A stretch of DNA of 64,000 nt from Alloscardovia omnicolens DSM 21503 (GCF_000420505.1 NZ_ATVB01000009.1:28307-92306), one strand, 5' to 3'. Shown: positions 49,062-60,400, counted from the first letter of the stretch. Made by a program: numbers and translations. Notes: generated by a model from the sequence alone, not told the origin.

Positions 49062-50800
49062 TGAAGCTCAACGAAATTTGGACGGTTGTGCGTCTGCGGT
49101 GGGCGCTGACCATTTCTACAGTCAATAAATCCGCATGGCAAGCCATAGCTTTTGTTATCTCATGCTTAATAAATATAGGTGTGGTTGTGGGATCATGGGT
49201 ATTAACATGGTTCATTTTGCATGGAATTGCTGGTTCTGCTAGCTCAATATCCTATAACTCTGTGCTGAACACTATTGCTTTGGTCTGGGGTGGCGGACTT
49301 ATTTTCGTTGCTTTCTGCCAGCTCGTAGCTTTCGGGCAACAAAGCGTGAACGCGCAGAGCTTATATCTGCTGGGTGTATCTCGCTTAACCCTGCGCAATG
49401 CTCTCGTACTTTCTCAGGTCTTTACTCCCAGCGGAGTGGCATCTTACCTCACACTCGTCGGCATTATGGGGCAAGTATCTGCATTCTTTGCACAGGGGCT
49501 GATGCTCCAAGCTTTCGTATGGGTATTATCTTTTATCACCTCGTTCTTAGCTGTGCTCTTTGCTGCTCTTCTTAACTGCACTGTGCTCACAGCTGCCACC
49601 GTTCTTTTCCGCAGCAGACGCGCTCGCGAGCTTCTGACTGTGATTTTTGTTCTGCTCATTGTTGCCGTATCGCAAAGCGGCGGCTTTATTGCTGGTTTGA
49701 GAGACAGTGAAGGTTCAGCAGGCCGCGGTTTTTCAGTTGTTATTGACGGAATAATCAACGGAACATTTGAAATCGGTGGACAGATTATGCAATGGACTCC
49801 ATTGGCATCCTTTGCAGTAACACCTCTTGTTATGGCTCGTCCAACGCTTATGACTGCTGTTTTTATTATTGCTTCGATTGCTTTGTATGCTCTGGTTTTC
49901 TGGCTACTGTGTCTTGGATTTGAGTGGTGCTTACACCGCGATATTGTTGAAGGCCGTGCCGAGATTTCCGATGATAAGAAAACGAAGACCACTAAAGCCT
50001 ACGGATTAGGACTGTTTGGATTACCTTTTGTACGCGGACCTTTAACAGCTATTATGGCGCGTATTGGAACTATCTGGTTACGCGATGTGCGTTATGGTTT
50101 ATCTTTACTGATGCCTGTATTTTTTGCTGTGATTTTTACTCTACAAGGAATTATGAGTGGGCATCCAGAAATGGTTGTTATATCTGTGCCATTAACAGGA
50201 TTTTTCATGTCTCTTATGGGTATGAATATGCTCGCATACGAAGGTCCAGCATTTATATTGCATACTATGTCGGGATTGAAGGGACGTGTTGATTGGTACG
50301 CTCGTAGCGCTTTCCAGCTTGGCTTAGGATTACTTATGCAATTTATTATGACGGCGATTGCTTTTGCTGTCGCATATATTCTGGGCAAAGGTTTTGGCGA
50401 TTCTTGGGAGATTGTGCTTATTTGTGAAGCAGTGGGCATTATTATTCTGTGTGCCGGTGTGGCTAACTCAGCTATGATGTCTGGTCTGATTATGTTCCCT
50501 GTTCCTAGCGCAGAGCAGCCAATGAAAACTCCTCAAGGACGTACAATAAGCCAAATGTTCATGCCAATGATTCTGATGTTAGTTACTGTTGTACTACTTA
50601 TTCCAGGAGTTGGTGCAGGAGTTATTGCATGGTTTATTCTTCACGATGAAGTTTACGCTCTGTGGATTAGTTTCATTGTGCAGGGCATTATGTCTATTGT
50701 GTATGTGTTTGCCGGTGCAGAAATTGGAGGACGAATTACCGATAAGCGTCGTCTGGCTATTCATCAGACGTTACGCGACTTCGCTGAGTTGACAAGGTAA
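49061..50800 (+). CDS. ABC exporter permease, large multi-helix subunit
   Basis: Integral membrane partner of the preceding ATPase, 579 aa with roughly twelve hydrophobic segments. Examples are INIGVVVGSWVLTWFILHGI near the start and MFMPMILMLVTVVLLIPGVGAGVIAWFIL near the end. Two helical blocks are separated by a cytosolic stretch (DIVEGRAEISDDKKTKTTKA). I do not recognise a named family; it resembles actinobacterial ABC-2 type permeases. Overlaps the ATPase gene by one base, so the two are coupled. A terminator follows. Confidence 0.82.
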   Translation: MKLNEIWTVVRLRWALTISTVNKSAWQAIAFVISCLINIGVVVGSWVLTWFILHGIAGSASSISYNSVLNTIALVWGGGLIFVAFCQLVAFGQQSVNAQSLYLLGVSRLTLRNALVLSQVFTPSGVASYLTLVGIMGQVSAFFAQGLMLQAFVWVLSFITSFLAVLFAALLNCTVLTAATVLFRSRRARELLTVIFVLLIVAVSQSGGFIAGLRDSEGSAGRGFSVVIDGIINGTFEIGGQIMQWTPLASFAVTPLVMARPTLMTAVFIIASIALYALVFWLLCLGFEWCLHRDIVEGRAEISDDKKTKTTKAYGLGLFGLPFVRGPLTAIMARIGTIWLRDVRYGLSLLMPVFFAVIFTLQGIMSGHPEMVVISVPLTGFFMSLMGMNMLAYEGPAFILHTMSGLKGRVDWYARSAFQLGLGLLMQFIMTAIAFAVAYILGKGFGDSWEIVLICEAVGIIILCAGVANSAMMSGLIMFPVPSAEQPMKTPQGRTISQMFMPMILMLVTVVLLIPGVGAGVIAWFILHDEVYALWISFIVQGIMSIVYVFAGAEIGGRITDKRRLAIHQTLRDFAELTR

Positions 50801-50827
50801 GTTCCTTCTACCTACTACTGAAAACAT

Positions 50828-50860
50828 AGAGCGGCTTCTTGACGGAGCCGCTCTCATTTT
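50828..50860 (+). terminator. Terminator of the ABC exporter operon
   Basis: AGAGCGGCT and AGCCGCTCT form a 9-bp stem with a 9-nt loop, followed by CATTTTTA. Confidence 0.8.
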
Positions 50861-51026
50861 TACGTATACTCAGGTGCGCAGACGATGCACAGTGTAAACA
50901 TAGATTACTGAACTCAAACCATTTCACATCACATTGGGCATAGCTATAATACATATGAAGTCTGATTATAAAAAGAAATTGTCCTAAGAATAAAACTGTT
51001 CGTGCAGGTGGGCGTTAATGTAATCA

Positions 51027-51226
51027 GGTTCTTCGGACTTAGCGGGGTTTTTAGGTTGCGCGTATCGACTTCATGTATGACTAGGGTTTGTTCACTCATG
51101 ATGACAAAAGAAAATAAACCAAACCATCTTCACACCGGGCGATGTCTTAACACATAACATCCCGAGGAATCAACTGGAAACCTACTGGGCAACATCGTCT
51201 ACTAAACCTCGCTAAGTCCGAAGAGC
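51027..51226. mobile_element. 200-bp inverted-repeat element (MITE-like) beside tRNA-Arg
   Basis: The left end (51027-51050, containing TCTTCGGACTTAGCG) and the right end (51203-51226) are inverted repeats matching at 22 of 24 positions, exactly bounding 200 bp. The interior has no ORF. Part of it (51054-51079) recurs at 25106-25131, and the left end recurs in degenerate form at 24923. I see no clear target-site duplication and no transposase. The rest of the 718-bp gap between the exporter and purE holds the exporter terminator, a TATAAT-containing AT-rich patch near 50947, a hairpin at 51277 and the tRNA. Confidence 0.5.
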
Positions 51227-51276
51227 CAATGAAACTAAATAAAACTAGACAAAATATGCGCATGGCACAAAACTCC

Positions 51277-51314
51277 CACGACATAGTCAACTTAACTATA
51301 GGAATTATGTCGTG
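51277..51314 (-). terminator. Hairpin downstream of tRNA-Arg
   Basis: CACGACATA and TATGTCGTG form a perfect 9-bp stem with a 20-nt loop that itself contains ATAGT/ACTAT. It sits 15 bp after the tRNA 3' end on the minus strand; there is no long T run. Confidence 0.4.
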
Positions 51315-51328
51315 AGATATTGCATGAG

Positions 51329-51401
51329 TGCCCACGACAGGAGTCGAACCTGCGACACGGAGATTAGAAGTCACCTGCTCTATCCGCTGAGCTACGCGGG
51401 C
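51329..51401 (-). tRNA. tRNA-Arg (anticodon TCT)
   Basis: 73 nt. Acceptor GCCCGCG pairs with CGTGGGC (one G-U). The D arm is GCTC/GAGC, the anticodon loop CTTCTAA gives TCT (reads AGA), and the T arm is GCAGG with TTCGACT. The anticodon stem contains one T-T mismatch. The discriminator is A and CCA is not encoded. Upstream on the minus strand are TACAAT and TTTATC with a 17-bp spacer. Confidence 0.95.
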
Positions 51402-51410
51402 GCGAATTAC

Positions 51411-51439
51411 ATTGTACCGTAAGGTCATAACGAGATAAA
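51411..51439 (-). promoter_or_regulatory. Promoter of tRNA-Arg
   Basis: On the minus strand, TTTATC (51439-51434), a 17-bp spacer and TACAAT (51416-51411), 9 nt before the mature tRNA 5' end. Confidence 0.5.
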
Positions 51440-51518
51440 AAACAGACGCTAAGCCTTGCAATTCCAAGCATAAGGTTAAAATCGAAAGTATTCATTCGCG
51501 TCGAGCAAAGGACGAACT

Positions 51519-52016
51519 ATGGCTGAAAATACGCCTCAGGTTGCTGTCATTATGGGATCAAGTAGCGATTGGGAAACCATGAGCCATGCTTGCGATATTT
51601 TAGAAAAATTCCATGTTCCATACGAAAAGCAAGTTATTTCTGCACACCGCACACCAGAGCTTATGGCAGATTTCGCGCATAATGCACGTTCTCGCGGTAT
51701 TAAGGTGATTATTGCTGGAGCAGGTGGAGCTGCCCATTTGCCAGGCATGACGGCTGCACAAACAACTCTTCCGGTTATTGGCGTGCCTGTAAAGTCTCGC
51801 GCGTTGAACGGTGTTGACTCTCTGCTATCCATTGTGCAAATGCCTGGCGGAATTCCTGTGGCAACAACAGCTATTGGAAATTCTGGTGCAACCAATGCAG
51901 GGTTATTAGCTGTGAGCATTTTGTCTACCAGTAATCCAGATCTTGCTGAAGCTTTAGAGAATTATCGCGCAGACTTGAAAGAGATGGTAGAGGAGTCTAA
52001 TGCCAAGCTTAACTAA
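51519..52016 (+). CDS. purE: N5-carboxyaminoimidazole ribonucleotide mutase
   Basis: Converts N5-CAIR to CAIR in purine synthesis. Class I PurE, 165 aa: [14 protein letters not shown] at the N-terminus (phosphate and catalytic Ser), SAHRTPELM with the catalytic His, and [36 protein letters not shown] precedes the ATG. purK overlaps its end by 17 bp with a ribosome-binding site inside purE, so the two products are made together, as expected because PurK supplies the PurE substrate. Confidence 0.97.
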   Translation: MAENTPQVAVIMGSSSDWETMSHACDILEKFHVPYEKQVISAHRTPELMADFAHNARSRGIKVIIAGAGGAAHLPGMTAAQTTLPVIGVPVKSRALNGVDSLLSIVQMPGGIPVATTAIGNSGATNAGLLAVSILSTSNPDLAEALENYRADLKEMVEESNAKLN

Positions 52017-53163
52017 AGAAGTTATGAAACGTTTAGACCGTGGAGCAACGATTGGTATTATTGGCGGTGGTCAGCTCGGTCAGATGATGGCTTTATCAGC
52101 TCGTTATATGGGCTTTCATACAGTAGTTCTTGACCCAACGCCAGGCTGTCCTGCTGCAGGCGCGTGCAATCAGCAAGTGATAGCTGATTACGATGATAAA
52201 GAAGCGATTCGCTCTATAGCGCAGATGAGCGATATTTTGACGTATGAGTTCGAAAATGTGGACGCTGATGCTTTAGATTCTGTACGCGATATTGTGCGCA
52301 TTCCTCAAGGCACAGATTTACTGCGTGTTACCCAAAACCGAGTAGCAGAAAAAACCTTTATTAATAATCACGGTATCGAAACTGCTAGATGGCAGGAAGT
52401 AAGCAGTTTTGCTCAGCTAGAGAAGGCAGTAGAAGTTATTGGTTTACCTGCTGTGCTCAAAACTGCTGAAGGTGGATATGACGGTCATGGTCAGAAAGTT
52501 TTACGTACCGCTGACGACGTGCAGTCAGTGCATGAGCAGTGGGGCGAGAACTTTGAACAGAGCGTGCTCGAAGGTTTCGTTAACTTTGAGTATGAAGCCT
52601 CAATTTTAGTGTCAGGTAATGGTAGCGAGTACGTTACTTTCCCAGTGGTTAAGAATAATCACGTGAATAATATTTTGCATACAACCGTGGCTCCTGCTTA
52701 CGGTGCACATCCGAGCGCATTAGACGAACAGGTGAATAAGCAAGCTCATGAGTTGGCACGCACTTTGGCTGCTGGTTTTGAGTTGGCTGGAACATTAGCG
52801 ATTGAACTGTTTGTATGTGCAGATGGTCGTGTGATTGTTAATGAGCTAGCACCTCGTCCTCATAATTCCGGACACTACACGATTGAAGCATGCGATTTTG
52901 ATCAGTTTGATATGCATGTTTTAGGTATTGCTGGATGGTCTCTACCTCAGCCTAAGCTGCTGAGCCCTGCAGTTATGATTAATGTGTTAGGTCAGCATGT
53001 TGAACCTGTTTTCAAAGCTTCTGCACTGCATCCAAATTGGCATGTGCATGATTACGGTAAAGCTCAGTCGAAGCATAATCGCAAGATGGGTCATATAACT
53101 GTTCTTGGTGACGATACGCAGGAACTGCTGACTGAATTCAAGAACAGTGGTTGTTGGGAATAA
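52000..53163 (+). CDS. purK: N5-carboxyaminoimidazole ribonucleotide synthase
   Basis: ATP-grasp enzyme that makes N5-CAIR from AIR, bicarbonate and [28 protein letters not shown] at the N-terminus; ATP-grasp elements [38 protein letters not shown] and [21 protein letters not shown]. Length 387 aa. The ATG at 52000 has GAGGAG seven bases upstream; a second ATG at 52021 is less well served. Convergent with purD across a strong hairpin. Confidence 0.97.
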   Translation: MPSLTKEVMKRLDRGATIGIIGGGQLGQMMALSARYMGFHTVVLDPTPGCPAAGACNQQVIADYDDKEAIRSIAQMSDILTYEFENVDADALDSVRDIVRIPQGTDLLRVTQNRVAEKTFINNHGIETARWQEVSSFAQLEKAVEVIGLPAVLKTAEGGYDGHGQKVLRTADDVQSVHEQWGENFEQSVLEGFVNFEYEASILVSGNGSEYVTFPVVKNNHVNNILHTTVAPAYGAHPSALDEQVNKQAHELARTLAAGFELAGTLAIELFVCADGRVIVNELAPRPHNSGHYTIEACDFDQFDMHVLGIAGWSLPQPKLLSPAVMINVLGQHVEPVFKASALHPNWHVHDYGKAQSKHNRKMGHITVLGDDTQELLTEFKNSGCWE

Positions 53164-53182
53164 CAGCTATTCAGCATTCAAA

Positions 53183-53216
53183 AGTGGGGCAGAGAATCAA
53201 TATACTCTGCCCCACT
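53183..53216. terminator. Bidirectional terminator between purK and purD
   Basis: AGTGGGGCAGAG and CTCTGCCCCACT form a perfect 12-bp stem with a 10-nt loop between convergent genes. Confidence 0.8.
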
Positions 53217-53231
53217 GTGCAATCAGACTAA

Positions 53232-54515
53232 TTACTGAATCGCCTTAAAACCAATATCGTGACGGTAGAACATGCCAGTGGTATCGGTATGGTCAAGAAT
53301 ATCGTAAATAATATTCTGTGCATCTTGAACAGTGCCTGCTGTGGTCTGCACGAGCAAAACGCGACCTGAAGAAGCAACGAGATCATCGCCATCTTCGCTA
53401 TCGGCAACGCCCGCATAATACACATGCGTTCCATGCTCCGCCTGAGTTGCGCTGCAATCGAACTCATGTATAGCAGCCCCCGTCACCGTCTTATCCGGAT
53501 ACCCCTCGCTGGCCACCACCACAGCCAGAGTCGTCCGCTCTTCGTCCCATGAGAATACCGGTCCTTCACCATGCAACAAAGCCTCAATGCCTGCACCTAA
53601 ATCACTCGTGAGCTTAGGCAAAACAACCTCAGTCTCAGGATCGCCAAAGCGAGCATTAAATTCAATAACCTTAGGGCCATCAGCCGTGGCAATCAGACCT
53701 GCGTACAGAATGCCCGTAAATGGGTTATCCTCAGCCACCATGCCTGCAATAACAGGTTTAATAATGGTTTCTTCTGCCTGCGCAACAGCGCTACTAGGAA
53801 TCTGAGGAACAGGGGAGTAGGCTCCCATTCCGCCAGTGTTTGGACCTTCATCGCCATCGTAGGCACGCTTATGATCCTGTGAAATTGGCATGGACCAGAA
53901 TTCGTCACCGCGCACAAAACACATTAAAGAGAATTCTTGTCCTTCCAAGAACTCCTCAATAACAACGCGCGAACCGGCCGCTCCAAAACGATGATCGAGG
54001 AAAATATCCTTCAAAGCAGCAATGGCACTGTCTTCATCCATTGCAACTGTTACGCCCTTTCCGGCGGCTAAGCCATCCGCCTTAATCACAATCGGGGCAC
54101 CTTGTTCCTGAACATAGGTTATAGAAGCATCGAAATTATCGAAGGTTGCATAAGCAGCTGTAGGAACGTTGTATCGTTGCATTAATTCTTTTGCGAAGGT
54201 TTTCGAACCCTCAATCTGAGCAGCCTTGCGAGTTGGTCCGAAAGCAGGGAAGCCGGCAGCCTGGAAATCGTCAACCATACCTTCAATCAACGGATTTTCT
54301 GGGCCAACAAACACCCAATCAATCTGCTTATCTCGAGCAAAATCAATCAGAGCACTGTGGTTAGACAGGCTCAGATTAACTGGCACAATGCCATCTGCCT
54401 TCATGCCTGGGTTACCAGGAGCACAGAAAACTTCGCTCACTCGCTCTCCGCGCAGCAGGGTATGAGCAATAGCGTGTTCACGTCCTCCCGAACCAATAAC
54501 TAAAACTCGTGACAT
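53232..54515 (-). CDS. purD: Phosphoribosylamine-glycine ligase
   Basis: Makes GAR from phosphoribosylamine, glycine and ATP. ATP-grasp fold, 427 aa: RVLVIGSGGREHAIAHTL at the start, VFVGPENPLIEGMVDDFQ, APIVIKADGLAAGKGVTVA, SPVPQIP and VIEFNARFGDPETEVVLP are all diagnostic. AGGAGAGC precedes the ATG. A 311-bp repetitive gap separates it from purM upstream, so it may have its own promoter there. Confidence 0.97.
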   Translation of the reverse strand: MSRVLVIGSGGREHAIAHTLLRGERVSEVFCAPGNPGMKADGIVPVNLSLSNHSALIDFARDKQIDWVFVGPENPLIEGMVDDFQAAGFPAFGPTRKAAQIEGSKTFAKELMQRYNVPTAAYATFDNFDASITYVQEQGAPIVIKADGLAAGKGVTVAMDEDSAIAALKDIFLDHRFGAAGSRVVIEEFLEGQEFSLMCFVRGDEFWSMPISQDHKRAYDGDEGPNTGGMGAYSPVPQIPSSAVAQAEETIIKPVIAGMVAEDNPFTGILYAGLIATADGPKVIEFNARFGDPETEVVLPKLTSDLGAGIEALLHGEGPVFSWDEERTTLAVVVASEGYPDKTVTGAAIHEFDCSATQAEHGTHVYYAGVADSEDGDDLVASSGRVLLVQTTAGTVQDAQNIIYDILDHTDTTGMFYRHDIGFKAIQ

Positions 54516-54826
54516 GAGCTCTCCTTCATGTGCGACTGTCGCCGCTCTATATTCGGTTTCGCACGACTGCCGCCGCGCTCTTTGTTTCGTGCGACTGCCG
54601 TCGCTCTCTATTGTGTCTTATACGACTCGCTCTACGTTGTATCTCACCCACGCTAGGTCTTGCACGCCCTGCGCCTGAATTCCGCCCCGTTTCTTGGACA
54701 TTACTTCACCAGTGCAAGAAACGGAATGCAGTTCAGTCACTCCTTACATAACGCACGCTAGGTCTTATACAACTCGCGATACGTTTTATACAACGCACAG
54801 CGCCACACTTCCTCGATTAGATAATT
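54516..54826. repeat. Decayed tandem repeats between purM and purD
   Basis: No gene. 54531-54640 holds three to four imperfect copies of a 29-31 bp unit (TGCGACTGCCG then TCGCTCT). A 13-bp sequence CACGCTAGGTCTT occurs at 54649-54661 and 54754-54766, each next to a TATACRACTCGC block. CCGTTTCTTG (54687-54696) and CAAGAAACGG (54715-54724) form a 10-bp stem. On the minus strand this lies between the purM stop and purD start. Confidence 0.55.
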
Positions 54827-55876
54827 TTAGTCGTGCAATTCTACGCGCTCACCGTTATCTTTAACGATACGTCCAACGGTGTAATGCTTTTCGCCGTTCT
54901 CATCCAGAATACGCTCAACCTCGGCCACATTTTCAGGAGACACCATAAGCACCATGCCAATACCCATGTTAAAGATGTTGTACATTTCCTTATGATCAAC
55001 CTTGCCGTAGTGTTCGAGTACTTGGAAGATTGGTGGAACATCCCATGAGGTAATGTCAAAGCTTGCAGCTAGACCTTCTGGAATAATGCGAGGAACCTTC
55101 TCTACGAAAGCGCCGCCGGTAATATGAGCAATGCCGTTAAGAATCTGCTTGCTGCCCTTGCCTTTAGCAAACAGAGGCTTGAGAGCCTGAGCATAAATGC
55201 GGGTTGGTTCGAGTAGAACTTCGCCCACAGTCTTGCCGCCCAGCTCATCGAGCGTATCATTTACGTTCAAACCGCCGTCCTTAAACAGAGCTTTACGCAC
55301 CAAAGAAAAACCATTAGAGTGCACACCGGAGGATGGCAGGCCAATCATAATATCGCCTTCATGAATGGCAGAGCCGTCAATAATCGTGCTCTTTTCCACT
55401 ACGCCCACAGTAAAACCAGCCACATCGTATTCATCTTCGTCGTACATGTCTGGCATTTCTGCGGTCTCGCCGCCAACAAGAGCAGCACCAGCCTGCACAC
55501 AACCGTCAGTAACGCCCTTCACAACCTGCTCAAGCAGCACAGGATCGTTCTTACCACATGCAATGTAGTCGAGGAAGAACAATGGTTCTGCGCCCTGCGC
55601 CAAAATATCGTTAACGCACATGGCTACGCAGTCGATGCCAATGGAATCGTGCTTGTTTGCAGCCTTAGCTACGAGCAGCTTCGTTCCCACGCCATCGGTG
55701 CCGGACACGAGAACTGGCTCATCGTAGCCGAGAATAGACAGGTCGAACAGGCCGCCGAAGCCACCAATACCGCCAGCACCTGGACGAGCTGTGCGCGCCA
55801 CATGCTGTTGAATACGGCGAACAACTTCGTAACCAGCTTCTACACTTACACCTGCGTTTTCGTATGCGGATGGCAT
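54827..55876 (-). CDS. purM: Phosphoribosylformylglycinamidine cyclo-ligase (AIR synthetase)
   Basis: Closes the imidazole ring: FGAM and ATP to AIR. 349 aa. [19 protein letters not shown] at the start, the ATP-site [56 protein letters not shown], and [17 protein letters not shown] are diagnostic. GGAGAA precedes the ATG. Lies 48 bp downstream of purF on the same strand and is probably co-transcribed with it. Confidence 0.97.
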   Translation of the reverse strand: MPSAYENAGVSVEAGYEVVRRIQQHVARTARPGAGGIGGFGGLFDLSILGYDEPVLVSGTDGVGTKLLVAKAANKHDSIGIDCVAMCVNDILAQGAEPLFFLDYIACGKNDPVLLEQVVKGVTDGCVQAGAALVGGETAEMPDMYDEDEYDVAGFTVGVVEKSTIIDGSAIHEGDIMIGLPSSGVHSNGFSLVRKALFKDGGLNVNDTLDELGGKTVGEVLLEPTRIYAQALKPLFAKGKGSKQILNGIAHITGGAFVEKVPRIIPEGLAASFDITSWDVPPIFQVLEHYGKVDHKEMYNIFNMGIGMVLMVSPENVAEVERILDENGEKHYTVGRIVKDNGERVELHD

Positions 55877-55924
55877 TTTTTCTCCTTAAATTAGTAACAA
55901 GTTTTCGTTTCGTTAGGCGAGGTC

Positions 55925-57430
55925 TTACTCAGCCTTAGAACCCGCGTACTCATTGCCGTAGTATTGGCTGGAGTCCTGAGCAAAACGGGTGAGACGCTCC
56001 TTATCTTCTGCGGTAATTGAGGAGAGGAATTCTTTCTCATAATCACCCAAACTTGTTGGATAATCACCGTTAAAGTAGGCTACGCATAAACCGCCATAAG
56101 GGGCATCTTCATGCAGCCCCACAGTCTCTACTAAACCATCGATGGAGAGGTAGGCAAGCGAATCAGCGCCAATAAACTCGCAAATCTCTTTAACAGTTTT
56201 GCTGGCAGCAATCAGTTCGCTGGTACGCGAAATATCGATACCGTAATAGCATGGGTAGCGCAGCGGAGGAGAAGCAATACGCATATGAACTTCGGCAGCG
56301 CCCGCCTCGCGCAACAGTCGAACAATACGGCGACTGGTGGTACCGCGCACAATCGAATCGTCGATAACAATAACACGTTTGCCTTCGACCACGCCTCGCA
56401 CAGCAGACAACTTCATACGCACACCCTGTTCGCGCAGCTCCTGCGTTGGCTGAATAAAGGTTCGCGCCACATACTGATTCTTAACCAAACCCATTTCGTT
56501 CGGCAAACCGCTTTCCTCCGCATAACCCGCTGCAGCAGACAGCGACGAGTTCGGCACGCCAATAACCATATCGGCCTCGACAGGCGCTTCCTGAGCTAAG
56601 CGCGCGCCGGCACGTTTGCGCGCCGAATGCACGTTAATACCGTAAATATTGGAATCAGGACGCGCAAAATAGATAAACTCCATCGAGCAGATAGCTTTTT
56701 GCGTCTGATCCGTATAGGTTTCGATATGGTAGCCGTCGTCATTAATAATAATGATTTCGCCTGGCTGAATATCGCGAATAAACTGTGCGCTCACAATATC
56801 GAGAGCACAGGTTTCGGAAGCCAGCACATACGCGCCGTTGGTCATCTGACCGAGCGAGAGAGGGCGGAAACCGTTCGGATCGAGTGCGCCAATCATGCAA
56901 TCATCCTTCATGAGCATGTAGGCGAAACCGCCGTGAACCGTGTTGAGCGCTTCTTTCAGCTGCTCGACGAAAGTAGGTTTTTCGCTGCGACGGATAAGAT
57001 GCATAAGCACTTCGGTGTCGGAATTCGAATGGTAAATACCACCGTTTTCCTCCAAAGTGCGGCGAATACTGCGGCCGTTCGTCAGGTTACCGTTATGCGC
57101 GAGTGCCACGTCTCCATCATAGAAACGGAAGAGGAACGGCTGAATATTATCCACGCTTCCCGAACCGCTCGTAGCGTAACGCACGTGACCGATAGCAGCA
57201 GAGCCTTTGAGCTTGTTGATTTGGGTATCGTCGCTAAACACTTGGGAGAGCAAGCCCAGACCGCGATAGCTGTGCAGACGGCCGTTTTCGTTGCTGACGA
57301 TTCCGGCACCCTCTTGACCGCGATGCTGCAAGGCATGCAAACCGAAGTAGGTGAGGCGAGCAGCGTCTGGATGACCCCATACGCCGAAAATACCGCACTC
57401 TTCGTGCAAGTTTTCAAGTTCTGCAGACAT
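55925..57430 (-). CDS. purF: Amidophosphoribosyltransferase
   Basis: Commits PRPP to purine synthesis: glutamine plus PRPP to phosphoribosylamine. Ntn hydrolase with an 11-residue propeptide; the mature N-terminus is Cys12 in [12 protein letters not shown]. The PRPP site is [18 protein letters not shown]. This is the B. subtilis class that carries a [4Fe-4S] cluster. Three ligand positions are Cys ([26 protein letters not shown]), but the fourth reads Tyr (GLCVAYF where B. subtilis has CLACF). Length 501 aa. 26 bp after purL, so purL-purF-purM is one operon. Confidence 0.96.
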   Translation of the reverse strand: MSAELENLHEECGIFGVWGHPDAARLTYFGLHALQHRGQEGAGIVSNENGRLHSYRGLGLLSQVFSDDTQINKLKGSAAIGHVRYATSGSGSVDNIQPFLFRFYDGDVALAHNGNLTNGRSIRRTLEENGGIYHSNSDTEVLMHLIRRSEKPTFVEQLKEALNTVHGGFAYMLMKDDCMIGALDPNGFRPLSLGQMTNGAYVLASETCALDIVSAQFIRDIQPGEIIIINDDGYHIETYTDQTQKAICSMEFIYFARPDSNIYGINVHSARKRAGARLAQEAPVEADMVIGVPNSSLSAAAGYAEESGLPNEMGLVKNQYVARTFIQPTQELREQGVRMKLSAVRGVVEGKRVIVIDDSIVRGTTSRRIVRLLREAGAAEVHMRIASPPLRYPCYYGIDISRTSELIAASKTVKEICEFIGADSLAYLSIDGLVETVGLHEDAPYGGLCVAYFNGDYPTSLGDYEKEFLSSITAEDKERLTRFAQDSSQYYGNEYAGSKAE

Positions 57431-57456
57431 TATGTATCTCCTCAGTCCTGCCTGTT

Positions 57457-60400
57457 TTACTCGGTAAAGTAGCTCACGCCACCCTCAATAAGAGGCTGGA
57501 ATGTGTTGCCTGGAACATTGGAATATACGCCGTAGCCAGTGCGTTCGGTATGACCCATTTTGCCGAAGACGCGACCATCTGGGCTGGTAATACCTTCAAT
57601 AGCTAGGAGAGAACCGTTAGGGTTCACGTTCAAATCAAGGCTTGGCTGCCCCGATGCGTCCACATACTGGGTGGCAATCTGACCGTTAGCCTTCAAAGAA
57701 GTAAGAACATCATCATTGGCCACAAAACGACCTTCGCCATGACTAATAGCAATGGTATGAATATCGCCCACCTCAGTACGGCTCAGCCACGGGCTCTTCG
57801 TGCTGGCAACGCGAGTATTGACCAAACGGCTTTGGTGACGGCCAATAGTGTTAAAGGTCAGGGTTGGGCAGTCTTCATTCATATCCACAATATCGCCGAA
57901 TGGCACTAATCCAAGCTTAATCAGAGCCTGGAAACCGTTACAGATACCCAACATGAGACCATCGCGATTATTAAGCAAATCGCGAACCGCGTCGGTTACC
58001 TCAGGGGAGCGGAAGAAGGCAGCAATAAACTTTGCAGAACCATCTGGTTCATCACCACCCGAGAATCCACCAGGAATCATAACAATCTGAGATTCACGAA
58101 TCGACTGAGCTAACTGGTGTGTGCTTTCCGCAACAGCAGAAGCAGACAGATTGTTAATAATCAGAGTCTGCGCCTGAGCACCCGCACGCTTAAAGACACG
58201 CAGAGTATCGTACTCGCAGTTATTTCCTGGGAAAACAGGAATAATCACACGAGGCTGAGCCATGGTCTGAGAAGAGTGGAGCAAAGTAGGAGCACCTGTG
58301 TAGCTAATCTGCTCAACAGTGCTGTTCTTCTTGTCATCATGGGAACGGTATGGGAACACAGACTCCATGCCCGATTCCCAAGCCTCTTGCACAACAGCTA
58401 AATCAACACTCTCATCGCCAACAACCAAGGTATAGTCCTCAGTGGTTTCGCCGAGCTTTTCGAGCGTATACAGTTCACTTGCAGTCAAAACGGTGCCTGG
58501 AACTGTTTCGAGCACAAAACTGCCGTACGCATAATCAAACAAAGAAGAAAGCTGTACGCTCTCCTCAAAGCGAAGACCTAAACGGTTACCTACGCTCATC
58601 AAGAACAGCGAACCAATCGTCGCGCTATAACCTGGCGTCGCAGCAGCGCGCAGCACGCCGCGAGCATTCAGAGCTTCAACAGCATCGAAAACAGCAGTTA
58701 AACTGTCTGACACAGGAGTTAAACCGTCGTCCTCATAACGAGGAATAATGCGCCACACTTGGCTACCTGGAGTCTTAAATTCAGGGGAGAGTGCGCTATC
58801 CACATGACCAGTGGATACAGCAAAGCTGACCAATGTTGGAGGAACATCCAAATCTTCGAAGCTGCCGCTCATGGAATCCTTACCGCCAATAGCAGCAACA
58901 TGCAGATCGAGCTGAGCCTCTAAAGCACCCAAAACAGCAGCCATTGGTTTACCCCAACGAGCAGGTTCAGTACGCAGCTTTTCAAAGTACTCTTGGAAGC
59001 TCAGATACGCCTTTTCGCGGCTAAAACCAGCAGCAATCAGCTTCGCAACAGACTCCACCACAGACAAATAAGCACCGGTAAACTGGTTCTTCTCCATAAT
59101 AAATGGATTAAAGCCCCACGCCATAGCAGACGCGGTCGTGGTCTCACCATCTACAGGGAATTTCGCCACCATAGCGCTCGACGGAGTTAACTGCTGTGCG
59201 CCGCCAAAAGGCATAAGCACAGTAGCCGCGCCAATAGTTGAGTCGAAGCGTTCCGACAATCCCTTATTAGAAGCAACATTCACATCGCTGACCACTGTAG
59301 TAAGAGCTTCCTGCAAGTTGGTTGAAGCAAGGTCGGCAACATCGGACCATGGAGAGGTAACGAGTTCGGCAGCACGTACCTGCACGTCTTGATGCTTGGC
59401 AGCGCCATTCGAGGAGAGGAATTCACGGCTCAAATCAACAATATTGGTGCCATTCCACTGCATAACCATACGAGCCTTTTCAGTGACCACAGCAACAGGA
59501 ACTGCTTCGAGGTTCTCTTCAACAGCATAGCTGAGGAATTCATCAACATCCTTGGCTTCCAAAACCACAGCCATGCGTTCCTGGCTCTCGGAAATAGCTA
59601 GCTCAGTGCCGTCCAAACCTTCGTACTTTTTTGGTACGCGGTTCAAATCAACGTGCACACCATCGGCAAGCTCACCAATAGCTACAGATACGCCACCTGC
59701 ACCAAAATCATTACAGCGCTTAATCAAGCGGCAAGCATCGTTACGGCGGAATAAACGCTGCAACTTACGCTCTACAGGCGCATTACCTTTTTGCACTTCT
59801 GCGCCATCTTTTTCAATGGACTGCACATTATGCGACTTGGAAGAACCCGTAGCGCCACCAATACCATCGCGACCAGTGCGACCACCAAGCAGCACCACAA
59901 CATCGCCATCAGCAGGCACTTCACGGCGAACATTCGTCTGAGGAGCCGCACCTACTACAGCACCAATTTCCATGCGCTTGGCCACATAACCTGGATGATA
60001 CAGTTCATGAACCTGACCAGTTGCCAAGCCAATCTGATTACCATAAGAGGAATAACCAGCCGCAGCAGTAGTAACAATCTTGCGTTGAGGAAGCTTACCC
60101 TCCAAAGTTTGAGATACCGGCACGCGAGGATCGCTTGCACCCGTCACACGCATAGCCTGATACACATAAGAACGACCAGACAGAGGGTCGCGAATTGCTC
60201 CACCCACGCAGGTAGCAGCACCACCAAAAGGCTCAATTTCTGTTGGGTGATTATGTGTTTCATTCTTAAACAGGAAGAGCCAATCTTGGTCTTCTCCGTC
60301 AACATCAACGGTTACCTTTACCGTGCAGGCGTTAATTTCTTCTGACTCATCCAGATTCTTTAAGATGCCCTGAGACTTGAGATAACGACCACCAATCGTA

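Noticed and set aside
55319..57472. Long plus-strand ORFs opposite purM and purF (191 and 281 codons)
   Set aside because: Their codon pattern is the mirror of the conserved purine genes, they lack ribosome-binding sites, and they show no domain.
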